Source: Verrucomicrobiota bacterium
GTDB lineage: Bacteria > Verrucomicrobiota > Verrucomicrobiia > CAIQCK01
Length of the DNA: 64,000 bases
Direction: 5' to 3'
Assembly (NCBI GenBank): GCA_026397915.1
Contig: JAPLTX010000059.1
Coordinates: 124,001-188,000, forward strand
Below the pieces are notes generated by a model. The model was not told the origin of the DNA. It worked only from the letters and a program-made list of their open reading frames with translations, and searched no databases. Shown here piece after piece: positions 17,044 to 25,289 of this stretch (positions within the stretch are counted from its first letter, which is position 1; each line of letters opens with the position of its first letter). The position numbers and the translations under genes were made by a program.

Positions 17044-17834
17044 TATCGTCCTTCCTCCAATCGAACCTGGTCGTCGGCGTAGATGATCGTGGTGTTCGGG
17101 TGATTGATGAGATAGCTGCCGGGAAGTTCCGGCGTCACGCGTCCCTCGCGGAGCCTGCGGAGCGGCTGTCGCTGTTGCGAGAAGCACGCGAGCAGCACAA
17201 TCTCTTTGGCGGCGAGAATCGGTGCCATTCCCAGCGTCACCGCCTGGCGCGGCACCTTGGAGTGATCGCCGCCAGCAGTTAGTCGCGCGTTGGTGTCAAT
17301 CGTCAGTTCAGACAAACCGACGACGCGGCTTGGCAAGGCAGCGAACGCCTCGACGGAAATCGTAGCTTCTGGTATCGGCTCGTTGAAACCGATGTGGCCG
17401 TTGAAGCCGATGCCGAGTAGTTGGAAATCCAGCCCGCCCATGCCGCAAATCCATTCATCCAGTGCGGCCGGGCGCGCAGGGCTCGGAAAGTGGATGTGCT
17501 CGCCGTTCATCTCCAGCTTCGGGTCGAGCCGGCTGAAGAAGTTTTTCTGCACGTAACCCCGGTAGCTCAGCGGGTGGTCGGCAGAAATCCATTGTCCGTC
17601 CGCGCCGACGTATTCGTCGAGATTGACCGTGTGCAACTGCGATAGGTCGAGCCGACGCTGGTTCAGCATCTCCGCGAGTTGTGCGTAGAGAGAAAGCATC
17701 GTGTTGCCGGTCGCCAAGCCGAAGAGCATCGGCTGCTGTTGGCTGACACCTCGCTCGATGGCGGCGAACGCGCGCTCGGCAGCGAGACTGCTCATCGCTT
17801 CGTAGTTTTCAACCCGAACCCAATTCAATGCCAT
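17043..17834 (-). CDS. Glucosamine-6-phosphate deaminase-like (NagB family)
   Basis: The 263-residue protein has the NagB/RpiA/CoA-transferase fold. Landmarks are LATGNTMLSLY (phosphate loop), NLDEYVG at about 71-77 (catalytic Asp) and GIGFNGHIGFNEP at about 142-154 (active-site His and Glu). Family members convert glucosamine-6-phosphate to fructose-6-phosphate and ammonia. The FNGH form of the second motif carries Asn where E. coli NagB has Asp, a variant common in the family. It starts 1 nt after the MFS transporter gene ends and overlaps the deacetylase gene, so it lies in the middle of a tightly coupled run. A related sugar-phosphate isomerase activity cannot be excluded. Confidence 0.85.
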   Translation of the reverse strand: MALNWVRVENYEAMSSLAAERAFAAIERGVSQQQPMLFGLATGNTMLSLYAQLAEMLNQRRLDLSQLHTVNLDEYVGADGQWISADHPLSYRGYVQKNFFSRLDPKLEMNGEHIHFPSPARPAALDEWICGMGGLDFQLLGIGFNGHIGFNEPIPEATISVEAFAALPSRVVGLSELTIDTNARLTAGGDHSKVPRQAVTLGMAPILAAKEIVLLACFSQQRQPLRRLREGRVTPELPGSYLINHPNTTIIYADDQVRLEEGR

Positions 17835-17835
17835 C

Positions 17836-19014
17836 TCAATTCCCTTTGAAAACCGTCACACAGCCCAACGCGCATAACATCAACAACACGCATGGAATCG
17901 CAAAGATCGGCCGCCAGCGGAACTGGCCTTCGCGGCGCAGCCAGTCCATGATGACGCCCGCGAATTGTGTGCCGCCGAACAGGCCCAGCCCATAGACCAC
18001 GAAGTAAAGCGACTGCGCCGAGCCGCGGATGTCGGGCGGCGAGACGCGGTTGACGTAGATGAACGCGGTGTCGAAGAAGCACGCGAACGCGAAGCCGTGC
18101 AGCATCATCGAGGTGACCACCAGCCAGCGCGGCCGTGTGACGGCATACGCCAGATACATGAATGCCCAGGCGAGGATGCCCAGCGCGAGCGTCTTGCCGT
18201 AGCCGATGTGCGGCAGGATGAACGGCACAATCGCGCCCATCGAAATCGCCTGGACGATCTGCGCGAGTGTCATCGCGGCGGGAATGTTCTTGGGTGCCAC
18301 ACCGATGTCCTCGAGGAACCGCGACGTGCCCACGAAGTAGAATTGCAACTGGGTGCCGACGACGAACGAGATGACCAGAAAAATGGCGAAGTCAGGATTC
18401 TTCAGCATCCCAAGCGCCTTGATTGCCGGCAACACTGTGTCGGGAGCGCCGCGCGGTGGCGTATGCGGCAGCGACAGGGAGAACAGACCCATGACCAGCG
18501 AGAACGCCGCCGCCATCATCAGCGCATCGCTGCCCTTCACCTGCCAGCGGCCCCAGCGACGCCAGCCCGCCAGCGCCCAGCCCACGAGCACCCACGCGAC
18601 ACTGCCCCACACGCGGACCCAAAAGTAATCGGTGTCAGGATGCGGCAGATGATGGAACGCCAGCGAGTTCACCAACGCTAGCGTCGGCGCGTAGAGCAAC
18701 GAGTAGATGCCCATCGTCGCGAACATTCCGCGGAACGTGTTCCGCTTCGCCGCCACCAGCAGGCACACTGTGCCGGCCAAGTGCGCGCCGGCGAGAAACC
18801 ACTCGGTGGGCATCCAACGATCCACAACCTGGCCCGCCACGAGCGGCGAGAGGATGCACGCCAGCGGCAGCGTCGCATAAATCCACGCCGTCTGCTTCGC
18901 GTTCATGCGGAGCGGGCCGAGCAGGTGCGCCGACAACACCGGTCCCCAAGCACCCCAGACCGTGAACTGGAGGAACATCATCGCGCTGAGGCTGAGGTAA
19001 AGTTCCCAACTCAT
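17836..19014 (-). CDS. MFS transporter, nucleoside:H+ symporter (NUP)-like
   Basis: This 392-residue membrane protein has about twelve hydrophobic helices. The N-terminus (LYLSLSAMMFLQFTVWGAWGPVL) and a loop motif before helix 4 (FWVRVWGSVAWVLVGW) resemble the nucleoside H+ symporter group (PF03825) common in Verrucomicrobiota and Bacteroidota. In catabolic clusters such proteins usually import the cluster's sugar or nucleoside. Its ATG overlaps the stop of the upstream isomerase gene by 4 nt. It is the second MFS gene of the operon (the other is at 28457), so more than one substrate or both import and export may be served. Confidence 0.85.
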   Translation of the reverse strand: MSWELYLSLSAMMFLQFTVWGAWGPVLSAHLLGPLRMNAKQTAWIYATLPLACILSPLVAGQVVDRWMPTEWFLAGAHLAGTVCLLVAAKRNTFRGMFATMGIYSLLYAPTLALVNSLAFHHLPHPDTDYFWVRVWGSVAWVLVGWALAGWRRWGRWQVKGSDALMMAAAFSLVMGLFSLSLPHTPPRGAPDTVLPAIKALGMLKNPDFAIFLVISFVVGTQLQFYFVGTSRFLEDIGVAPKNIPAAMTLAQIVQAISMGAIVPFILPHIGYGKTLALGILAWAFMYLAYAVTRPRWLVVTSMMLHGFAFACFFDTAFIYVNRVSPPDIRGSAQSLYFVVYGLGLFGGTQFAGVIMDWLRREGQFRWRPIFAIPCVLLMLCALGCVTVFKGN

Positions 19015-19850
19015 ATCGTTCCTTTCGATCTGGTGTAGGCCGCAAGCCGCTCAGCCGCCAACTGGACGTCGCCGAGCCGGTTGTTGCCCGCCTCGCGTTC
19101 GATGGCCAGCACGCCGGCGAAGCCAGCGTCCTTCAGCGCGTTTAGAAATGCTGTGGCTCCAACTTCGCCCTCGCCCCACGGAACTTCGCTGCCCCAAGTG
19201 CCCGGCTGCTTCGTGCGGATGGCATCCTTGATGTGAACGTGCCTGATCCACGGCCCCAGCGTCCGCACCGCTGCGACCGGATCGCCCTTGCCGTAGAGGA
19301 TCATGTTCGCCGGATCGAGATTCACGCCCAGCGCGGGGTGACGCAGTTCCTCCAGCAATTCGCGCAAGCACTCGGCCGTCTCCTGACCCGTCTCCATCAG
19401 GAGCGTGATGCCTCGTTGCGCAGCCGCATCCGCCAAGCTGACCAAGCGGTCGCGCAACCGGTGGTCTTGGGACGCGGCATCACTCTCGATAAACCCGGCG
19501 TGCATCGTCAGGAAACGGACGCCGAGTTCAGCCGTGATCGCCGCCGCGCGCGCGACCATCTGTTGGTTCCGCGGCCAGCATTCGTCCGGCAGGATTCCTC
19601 CAGTCGCGCGAATGCTTTCCAGCGACGAATAGTCTTCCTGCGGAAAACCGATCGTCGCCGCGCTGATGGTCCATCGTTGTCGGCGGATCGCGTCGAGATA
19701 CGCCTCGCCGCCCTCCGCGAACACCGGCCTCAGGGTCAGGTTGACGTGATCAATCCCCAACTGACGCATTGCCTCGGCGACTCCGTCCGGGTCGGTGCGG
19801 AGCGACCAACTGCAAACCGCCACGGGCCAGGCATCGCATTTCACACTCAT
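19011..19850 (-). CDS. Sugar phosphate isomerase/epimerase, xylose isomerase-like TIM barrel
   Basis: The 279-residue AP_endonuc_2-type barrel has metal-ligand regions spaced as in IolE/IolI and related epimerases: LMETGQE, LGVNLDPANMILYG, IRHVHIKDA and VPWGEGEVG...LAIERE. It begins MSVKCDAWPVAVCSWSL. Such enzymes isomerise or epimerise sugars or keto-inositols using a divalent metal. In this operon it could fill the IolE or IolI position of an inositol-like route, or serve the ThuA-type oxidised-sugar route. It lies 6 nt after the ThuA-like gene and overlaps the transporter gene by 4 nt. Confidence 0.85.
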   Translation of the reverse strand: MSVKCDAWPVAVCSWSLRTDPDGVAEAMRQLGIDHVNLTLRPVFAEGGEAYLDAIRRQRWTISAATIGFPQEDYSSLESIRATGGILPDECWPRNQQMVARAAAITAELGVRFLTMHAGFIESDAASQDHRLRDRLVSLADAAAQRGITLLMETGQETAECLRELLEELRHPALGVNLDPANMILYGKGDPVAAVRTLGPWIRHVHIKDAIRTKQPGTWGSEVPWGEGEVGATAFLNALKDAGFAGVLAIEREAGNNRLGDVQLAAERLAAYTRSKGTI

Positions 19851-19856
19851 GGCTGA

Positions 19857-20630
19857 CTACGACTTGATGATTCCGACCTTGTTAAACTCGAAAGCCTTCG
19901 GGGAAAGTTTTTCGAGTGGGTCGGGGACGTGGGTCTTGGGATACGGCATGGAGATGGTCGGTCTGGCCCAGCGGATGGCGTTGGCGAGCACTCTCAAGAC
20001 ATTTGGATCTTGGTAGGTCGGGAAGGCTTCGTGGCCCGGACGGAAATAGAAGAGCCTGCCGTTGCCACGCTGGAAGGTGAAACCGCTGCGAAACACCTCG
20101 CCGCCCTCGAACCACGAGATGAAGATGACGTGCGCGTCGCCGGCAATCATGAACGGCTCGCCATACATCTCCTCGTGCGGTAGCTCGAAGTGCTCCGGCA
20201 GGCCAGCCGCAATCGGATGAGCCGGATCAATCACCCATAGCCGCTCCTTCTCGCCCGCCTCGCGCCAGTGCAGTTTGCCGCTCGTGCCGTTGAGGACGCG
20301 GAAAATCTTCGACATGTGGCCGGAGTGCAGGACGAGAATACCCATGCCCTCCCATACGCGTTGTTGCACCCGCTGGACTATTGAGTCCTCGACCTTGTCG
20401 TGTGCGGCGTGGCCCCACCAGAGCAGCACGTCGGTGTTTTCGAGAACCTTCTGCGTAAGTCCGTGTTCTGGCTCGTCGAGTGTGGCGGTGCGGATTTCCA
20501 AGTCGGGCGCGGCGAGGCTCTTTGCCAACGCCCCGTGGATGCCGTCCGGGTATATCGCCCTCACCGACGGTTCTTTCTTCTCGTGGATATACTCGTTCCA
20601 GATCGTGACGTTGATCTTCGGGCTGCTCAT
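19857..20630 (-). CDS. ThuA-like domain protein
   Basis: This 257-residue protein has the class I glutamine-amidotransferase-like fold of the trehalose-utilisation ThuA group (PF06283). It has the segments VLLWWGHAAHD, ILVLHSGHMSKIF, ELPHEEMYGEPF and FRSGFTFQRGNGRLFYFRPGHE. The position of the amidotransferase nucleophile Cys is not conserved, as is usual for ThuA. ThuA is reported to act with an oxidoreductase (ThuB) on keto-sugars made from disaccharides. Here a Gfo/Idh/MocA oxidoreductase opens the same operon. The gene lies 17 nt after the aldolase gene. No signal peptide is seen, unlike many Verrucomicrobiota ThuA proteins. Confidence 0.87.
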   Translation of the reverse strand: MSSPKINVTIWNEYIHEKKEPSVRAIYPDGIHGALAKSLAAPDLEIRTATLDEPEHGLTQKVLENTDVLLWWGHAAHDKVEDSIVQRVQQRVWEGMGILVLHSGHMSKIFRVLNGTSGKLHWREAGEKERLWVIDPAHPIAAGLPEHFELPHEEMYGEPFMIAGDAHVIFISWFEGGEVFRSGFTFQRGNGRLFYFRPGHEAFPTYQDPNVLRVLANAIRWARPTISMPYPKTHVPDPLEKLSPKAFEFNKVGIIKS

Positions 20631-20647
20631 GTTCTGCGCCTCCTGTC

Positions 20648-21463
20648 TTATGCGAACGCCCTGATCTTGGAGCGGACGTATTCTGTGATCCTTTCCTCAA
20701 CGGGCTTGAAATAGAGATCGAGCGGCATGAACTTTTCGCCGTTCTTTCCAAGCTCAGCAGCAACGCCGCGCAAGAACATGCTTTGCAATTCGGTGGCGAT
20801 GTTGATTTTTGCAACGCCGCAGGCAATGGCCTTTTTCAACTGCTCGTCGGGAACCCCTGTTCCTCCGTGGAGCACCAGTGGGATGGAAATGGCGTCGCCT
20901 ATCTCGGAGGCCCGCTGGATATCAAGCACCGGTTCCTTCTTGTAGAAGCCGTGCGCCGTTCCGATGGAAATTGCCAACGCGTCCACTCCCGTGTGTTTCA
21001 CAAACTCGACGGCCTCCGCAACCGTTGACAACTCAATAGCGCCGTCGCCGAAAGGAACATGCCCGATCTCGGCCTCAATCGAAACGCCGGCTTGGTGCGC
21101 AATGGCGACGGCTTCAGATGTCAGCGCGATGTTCTCGGTGAACGACAACTTCGATCCATCAATCATCACCGACGTATAACCCAAATCAATCGCCTTTCGT
21201 ATCTGTTCCAGGGACGCTCCGTGGTCGAGATGCAGCACGACGGGAATGCCGGAGTTCGCGGCGAGCCTGGAGGTCATGGCGGCAATCAGCCCCGCGCGCT
21301 CGTCGTTGAACAACCGCTGGTAAACCTGAATGATGACCGGCGAGTTCTCCTGCTCGGCCGCCTTGAAGACGGAGAGAAGCGTCTCCAGATTGGCCACATT
21401 GAAAGCCCCGACAGCGCGCTTCTCTTTCCGCGCCTGGGGAAGGATGTTGTTTAACGTCAGCAT
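20648..21463 (-). CDS. Class II ketose-bisphosphate aldolase (IolJ/GatY/FbaA family)
   Basis: The 271-residue zinc-dependent aldolase has VVLHLDHGAS (catalytic Asp80, zinc ligand His81), AEIGHVPFGDGA with Glu132, GTAHGFY with His171 and LVLHGGTGVP with His199, the full metal and active-site set of the family. It should cleave a ketose phosphate to DHAP or a glyceraldehyde-type product. Because IolB-like and PfkB-kinase genes are in the same operon, the IolJ role (2-deoxy-5-keto-gluconate-6-phosphate to DHAP and malonate semialdehyde) is attractive. A fuculose- or tagatose-type substrate is equally compatible with the adjacent isomerase and FGGY kinase. It lies 21 nt after the isomerase gene. 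Confidence 0.9.
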   Translation of the reverse strand: MLTLNNILPQARKEKRAVGAFNVANLETLLSVFKAAEQENSPVIIQVYQRLFNDERAGLIAAMTSRLAANSGIPVVLHLDHGASLEQIRKAIDLGYTSVMIDGSKLSFTENIALTSEAVAIAHQAGVSIEAEIGHVPFGDGAIELSTVAEAVEFVKHTGVDALAISIGTAHGFYKKEPVLDIQRASEIGDAISIPLVLHGGTGVPDEQLKKAIACGVAKINIATELQSMFLRGVAAELGKNGEKFMPLDLYFKPVEERITEYVRSKIRAFA

Positions 21464-21484
21464 GGCGGTGATTGCCTCATGTCC

Positions 21485-22834
21485 TCACTGCACCAGAACC
21501 GGCTTGATGCCCAGCCATTTGCACAGCTCGTGCAGTTCCGCTTCGATGTCCGCGTGGATGAGAGAGTAGTGGTGTTTGAAGCCGTCGTTCATGATGGTCG
21601 CCACCAGCTTCTCCACAGAGCAATCGAACTCAATGTCGAGCGGGTTGCCGCGGACGAACTGCTCGGTGTCCAAGGCGGTGCCTTTGGCGATCAGCATCCG
21701 GTAGCCGTCCCCGTCCTCGTCCAGTTGCGCCATCGTGATCGGGCCGGGCTTCAGAGGGAACTCGTTGACCATGCCCTTCTTGTCGCCGCCGTCCACGCGG
21801 AAGTGTTGGCGCATCTTCGTGTCTTCAAACTTCCGGCACAACGCCGACGGCGCGGCGCCGCAATGCCAGAAGACGGCCGTGTTCTTCGCGTAGTCAAACG
21901 AGATGAGGTCGGCGAAGAATGGAATGCCGCCACTGAGCGTGGCCTGCGCCTTCATCAGCACGGCGCCCAGCACGTCGCCCTCGCAACTGGTGACAAGGCC
22001 GGTGTTGTTCAGCATCCCCATCGAGGCGCAGGGTGCGATGCCAAAAACATCGGACCACTCCGGCCAGCAACGGATGGCATACGAGGTCAGACCATATTTG
22101 GCCGCCGTCTTCTTCAGCGCTTCGTAGAGTTTGCCGGTGGACAGGATGTCCTTCTCGACGCTCTTGCAGAACGAGGCGCAACTGCGCCGGACCTCCTCGG
22201 CTCCCCGGCGCGCTTCTTCATGGCCAAGCTTGCCGGCGGCGTCCACGATTTCCAACTGGTCAATGATCTCGACCTCGGTGCCGATCGAGGACCGCAGGCG
22301 CATCTCGTCGCAGTTGGAAGTGTAGAAGCCCGGCACGCGCCCTCCGACAAGGCCAATCTTGGTGGCGGCGAGGTCCGCCATGCACTTCAAGACGTTGAGC
22401 GGCTTCTTCAGGAGCGCATCCGCTTCCGAAGCGGGGCCGAACACGAACCCGTATTTCCGATCCATTTTCCTCAGCGTATGCACGGCCATGTTGGCGCCGC
22501 AGAAAGAATTCTGCGCCCAGATGCCGCCCGCCGCCGGCTGTTCGGGAGTGGAGAAAAGCAGGATCGGGACGTTCAGTTCCCGCGCAATGACCGGAATGAT
22601 CGCGCCGACCGGGAAGGTCGCGAAATGCACAATGACAGCGCCAACCTCTTGCCGGTTTAGCTCGCGGCAGATTGCCGACGCTTCCGCCGTGGTGGTTGTC
22701 AATGCGTTGCCGTGGAGAATCTCGAAGGGCAACCGCTTCAGCCTTTCCAGCGTGCCTTGCCGGATTCGGTCAATTTCCGGCGTGACCCAAGTCGCCTTGG
22801 ACAGGGCGATGTAACCGACGGAGAAGTTCTTCAC
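21485..22834 (-). CDS. L-fucose/L-arabinose isomerase-family protein
   Basis: This 449-residue protein matches the fucose/arabinose isomerase-like superfamily. It has an N-terminal Rossmann-like domain with a conserved FATFPVGAIIPVIARELNVP segment, a middle part around FCGANMAVHTLRKM, and a C-terminal domain with CEGDVLGAVLMKAQATLSGG. Family members interconvert aldoses and ketoses with Mn2+. It is shorter than E. coli FucI (about 590 residues), closer to the uncharacterised group found in sugar clusters. The ATG overlaps the stop of the Fe-S gene by 4 nt. With the FGGY kinase and aldolase in this operon it could form an isomerase-kinase-aldolase route. The exact sugar is unknown. Confidence 0.82.
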   Translation of the reverse strand: MKNFSVGYIALSKATWVTPEIDRIRQGTLERLKRLPFEILHGNALTTTTAEASAICRELNRQEVGAVIVHFATFPVGAIIPVIARELNVPILLFSTPEQPAAGGIWAQNSFCGANMAVHTLRKMDRKYGFVFGPASEADALLKKPLNVLKCMADLAATKIGLVGGRVPGFYTSNCDEMRLRSSIGTEVEIIDQLEIVDAAGKLGHEEARRGAEEVRRSCASFCKSVEKDILSTGKLYEALKKTAAKYGLTSYAIRCWPEWSDVFGIAPCASMGMLNNTGLVTSCEGDVLGAVLMKAQATLSGGIPFFADLISFDYAKNTAVFWHCGAAPSALCRKFEDTKMRQHFRVDGGDKKGMVNEFPLKPGPITMAQLDEDGDGYRMLIAKGTALDTEQFVRGNPLDIEFDCSVEKLVATIMNDGFKHHYSLIHADIEAELHELCKWLGIKPVLVQ

Positions 22835-23808
22835 TTACGATCCTTTCTTTGTGCAACCGCCTCTTCGAGCGAGACGATGCGAATCTGCGAGTTGTATTTG
22901 GCGAGGGTGGCTTTCACATAACGCGACGGCGTGATGAACAGGGCCGTCTTGAGGTTGTCGGCGAGGTCATAGACGCGCCGGCAGAGCTTCTCGCACAGTT
23001 CGGGGTCCAGTTCGTCGAAGACCACCGCGCCCTCGCCAACCGAGTAGGATTCCTCGCTGTTGGTGCCGAACGGCATGAGCGAGTAGCCGCATCGCGCGAG
23101 GAGTTCCCGCGACGCGGCCGGGTTGCCGTCGTAGTTCTTGAGGAAATCGCTTTCCAGATAGAAAGCTTTGCGCACCGGTCTAGCTTTCCACTTGCCGGAC
23201 AGCAGGTGTTCCGAGCAGTGCACGACCTTGATGCCGTCGAGCTTGTCTTTGAGGAAATCATAAGCTGACGGTTCCGCCACGATGAGCGTTGTGCACTTGG
23301 ATGCGGTGACAGCACTCTTGAATCGGTCGAAGACCTTCTGCGAGTCGCCCGCAAACCCAAGCGTCTCCAGCGCCTTACCGGGGTCTCCGCCGGAGAGGGT
23401 CTTGCAGCCGGAATAAAGCTCCGGGTGGTCGCCGTAATACAGGACGTTGCCTTTGCCCCTAACAGTGAACGTTGCCCGGCTCAGTTTCTCTGCCAGCGCT
23501 TTCACATTCTCCGGCGCAAGCCCCGCCTCGACGATGTCCTTTCGCGCCGCGAGGACCAAGCCGACCTCGTCGTAGTGGCTGACGCAATGACAACGGTTGG
23601 CCCCGCTCAACGCGCAGCGATAGATGGTGGCAATGAAGTCCCGGTTCTTCAGGCTTTCATTCTTCATGCGTATCGTGTCGAGGATCAGCGCCCGTCCCCT
23701 CGGCGTGTCCGACTCCTGAAACGTCACGTTGCCGACCGGGTCGAGGTGGCGGCACATGAAACAGAAGCGACACGCGGCAATCACATCCAGATGTTTATCT
23801 ATGTGCAT
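22831..23808 (-). CDS. (Fe-S)-binding protein, GlcF/LutA-like, probable partner of the FAD oxidase
   Basis: This 325-residue protein has an N-terminal CRFCFMCRH cluster (Cys13, 16 and 19) and further cysteines at 65, 73 and 75, enough for one [4Fe-4S] centre. The remainder has Rossmann-like alternation (CTTLIVAEPSAYDFL, VFDELDPELCEKLCRRVYDLADNL). The CCG repeats typical of GlcF and heterodisulfide-reductase subunits are not visible, so this is an atypical or shortened version. The gene begins 3 nt after the FAD-oxidase gene ends and overlaps the isomerase gene by 4 nt, so an electron-transfer complex with that oxidase is likely. The acceptor, perhaps quinone, is inferred. Confidence 0.75.
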   Translation of the reverse strand: MHIDKHLDVIAACRFCFMCRHLDPVGNVTFQESDTPRGRALILDTIRMKNESLKNRDFIATIYRCALSGANRCHCVSHYDEVGLVLAARKDIVEAGLAPENVKALAEKLSRATFTVRGKGNVLYYGDHPELYSGCKTLSGGDPGKALETLGFAGDSQKVFDRFKSAVTASKCTTLIVAEPSAYDFLKDKLDGIKVVHCSEHLLSGKWKARPVRKAFYLESDFLKNYDGNPAASRELLARCGYSLMPFGTNSEESYSVGEGAVVFDELDPELCEKLCRRVYDLADNLKTALFITPSRYVKATLAKYNSQIRIVSLEEAVAQRKDRK

Positions 23809-23811
23809 CGG

Positions 23812-25257
23812 TCAGATTCCTTTCGACGGGAAGCCCATTTTGCCGGGGTTCATGATGTTGTTCGGGTCGAGCGTCTTCTTGATGTCCTCAAGGACTTTGA
23901 AGGCCGGGCCGTAAAGCTCCTTCATGATCCGGCCAAGCTTGAGTCCGACGCCGTGATGCTCGTTGATGACGCCGCCTTCCTTGATGGCCGCGCGGATTGC
24001 CATGTCCCAGATCTTGTTGTAGAGGGCGACGGCTTCACGCGGGTCCTGGGGCGGAGCTTCGATGATGAACCGCGCGTAAAGCATGCAACCCCATTCATAC
24101 CAGTGCGAGAAATGCCCGATGAACGCCGCCTGCGGGAAGTTCTCGCGGACGACGTTCTTCATCGCCCAGTAAACCTTTTCGATGTTGGCGAATGTCGCCA
24201 CCGTGTCGAGCGTGCCGAACGCCTGCGGCAGGTGGAACATGTAGGGCGGATAGAAAAACTTGTAGCGGTGGTCCCACCAAGCCTGTCCCATCTCGGTGCC
24301 GAGGTCCTCGTGTTCCTTCTCGCGGCAGATCGCGCACGCCTGCTCCAGTTCCAAGTCCACGATTTTTGCGGGGCCGTCGAAGCCGAAGACGAGGTAGGCG
24401 CCTTTCTTGTCAATACCGAGCACTCTCTTGATCAGCTTCGCGGTTTCCGGCTCGTCGTAGAGCCGGATCACGCAGGGACGCAGGCGGCTGGTCATGATCT
24501 TCGAGCCAGCGACCATCGCCTCGTGCATGGTCTTGAAGAGGAACGCGTGGAACTTCCGCGACTCCGGGATGGGATGGATTTTGATGGTCGCCTTGGTGAC
24601 GACGCCGAGCGTGCCTTCGCTGCCGAGGAATAGTTGCGTGAGATCGGGGCCGGAGGCGTGGCGCGGCACAGGGAGGGTGTTGATGATCTCGCCGGTAGGC
24701 GTCACGACTTCGAGCGTCATGACCATGTCTTCGATCTTGCCGTATTTGGTGCTCAACACGCCGGTGCCGCGGTTGGCGATGAAACCTCCGAGCGTTGCGC
24801 AGGCGATCGAGGCGGGAAAGTGCATCGTGCTGTAGCCGGCCTTTTCGATGGCCCACTCCAGATGCTGGGTGTTGATGCCGGTCTCGGCGGTGGCGGTCAT
24901 CGAGATCGGGTCAATGTTCAGCACTTTGTTCATCCGCTTCATGTCCATCACGATGCCCCCGTAGATGGGCAACGCGCCGCCTTGGGAACCGGAGCCGCCA
25001 CCCCACGGGATCACGGGGATGTTGTGCGTGTTCGCGATCTTGAGGATCTCCGACACTTCCCTGGCGGACGCCGGATAGACGACGAAATCGGGCGGCGGCA
25101 GTTTCTGGCCACGGTCATGCCAGACTTCGGGCACCCAATAGTAATCAATCGAATGGCCCAACTTGTCTGAGTCGCCGGTCTGAACGTGATCGTCGCCGAC
25201 CACCCAGGAGAGTTCGCTGCGGACCATTTCGTAGAGGTAACTGTTTGGCGGAATCAT
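23812..25257 (-). CDS. FAD-linked oxidase, GlcD / alkyl-DHAP synthase-like
   Basis: The 481-residue flavoprotein belongs to the vanillyl-alcohol-oxidase/FAD_binding_4 family. The PP-loop region PVIPWGGGSGSQGGALP, then ATAETGINTQHLEWAIEKAG and IACATLGGFIANRGTG, form the FAD site. The C-terminal substrate domain includes HFSHWYEWGCMLYARF and INEHHGVGLKLGR. Relatives oxidise glycolate, D-lactate or other 2-hydroxy acids. The start at 25257 is chosen because AGGAAA precedes it; the frame is open 55 codons further upstream but overlaps the kinase gene. Together with the Fe-S gene downstream it looks like a two-subunit 2-hydroxyacid dehydrogenase, for example for lactate derived from a deoxy sugar. 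Confidence 0.87.
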   Translation of the reverse strand: MIPPNSYLYEMVRSELSWVVGDDHVQTGDSDKLGHSIDYYWVPEVWHDRGQKLPPPDFVVYPASAREVSEILKIANTHNIPVIPWGGGSGSQGGALPIYGGIVMDMKRMNKVLNIDPISMTATAETGINTQHLEWAIEKAGYSTMHFPASIACATLGGFIANRGTGVLSTKYGKIEDMVMTLEVVTPTGEIINTLPVPRHASGPDLTQLFLGSEGTLGVVTKATIKIHPIPESRKFHAFLFKTMHEAMVAGSKIMTSRLRPCVIRLYDEPETAKLIKRVLGIDKKGAYLVFGFDGPAKIVDLELEQACAICREKEHEDLGTEMGQAWWDHRYKFFYPPYMFHLPQAFGTLDTVATFANIEKVYWAMKNVVRENFPQAAFIGHFSHWYEWGCMLYARFIIEAPPQDPREAVALYNKIWDMAIRAAIKEGGVINEHHGVGLKLGRIMKELYGPAFKVLEDIKKTLDPNNIMNPGKMGFPSKGI

Positions 25258-25289
25258 GGTTGATGTTTCCTGTTGAGGGATTGGTTCGA

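Noticed and set aside
17043..17834. Loss of a catalytic residue in the NagB-like protein (Asn in FNGH where E. coli has Asp)
   Set aside because: Asn at this place is a common variant among NagB-family deaminases, so it is not evidence of inactivity.
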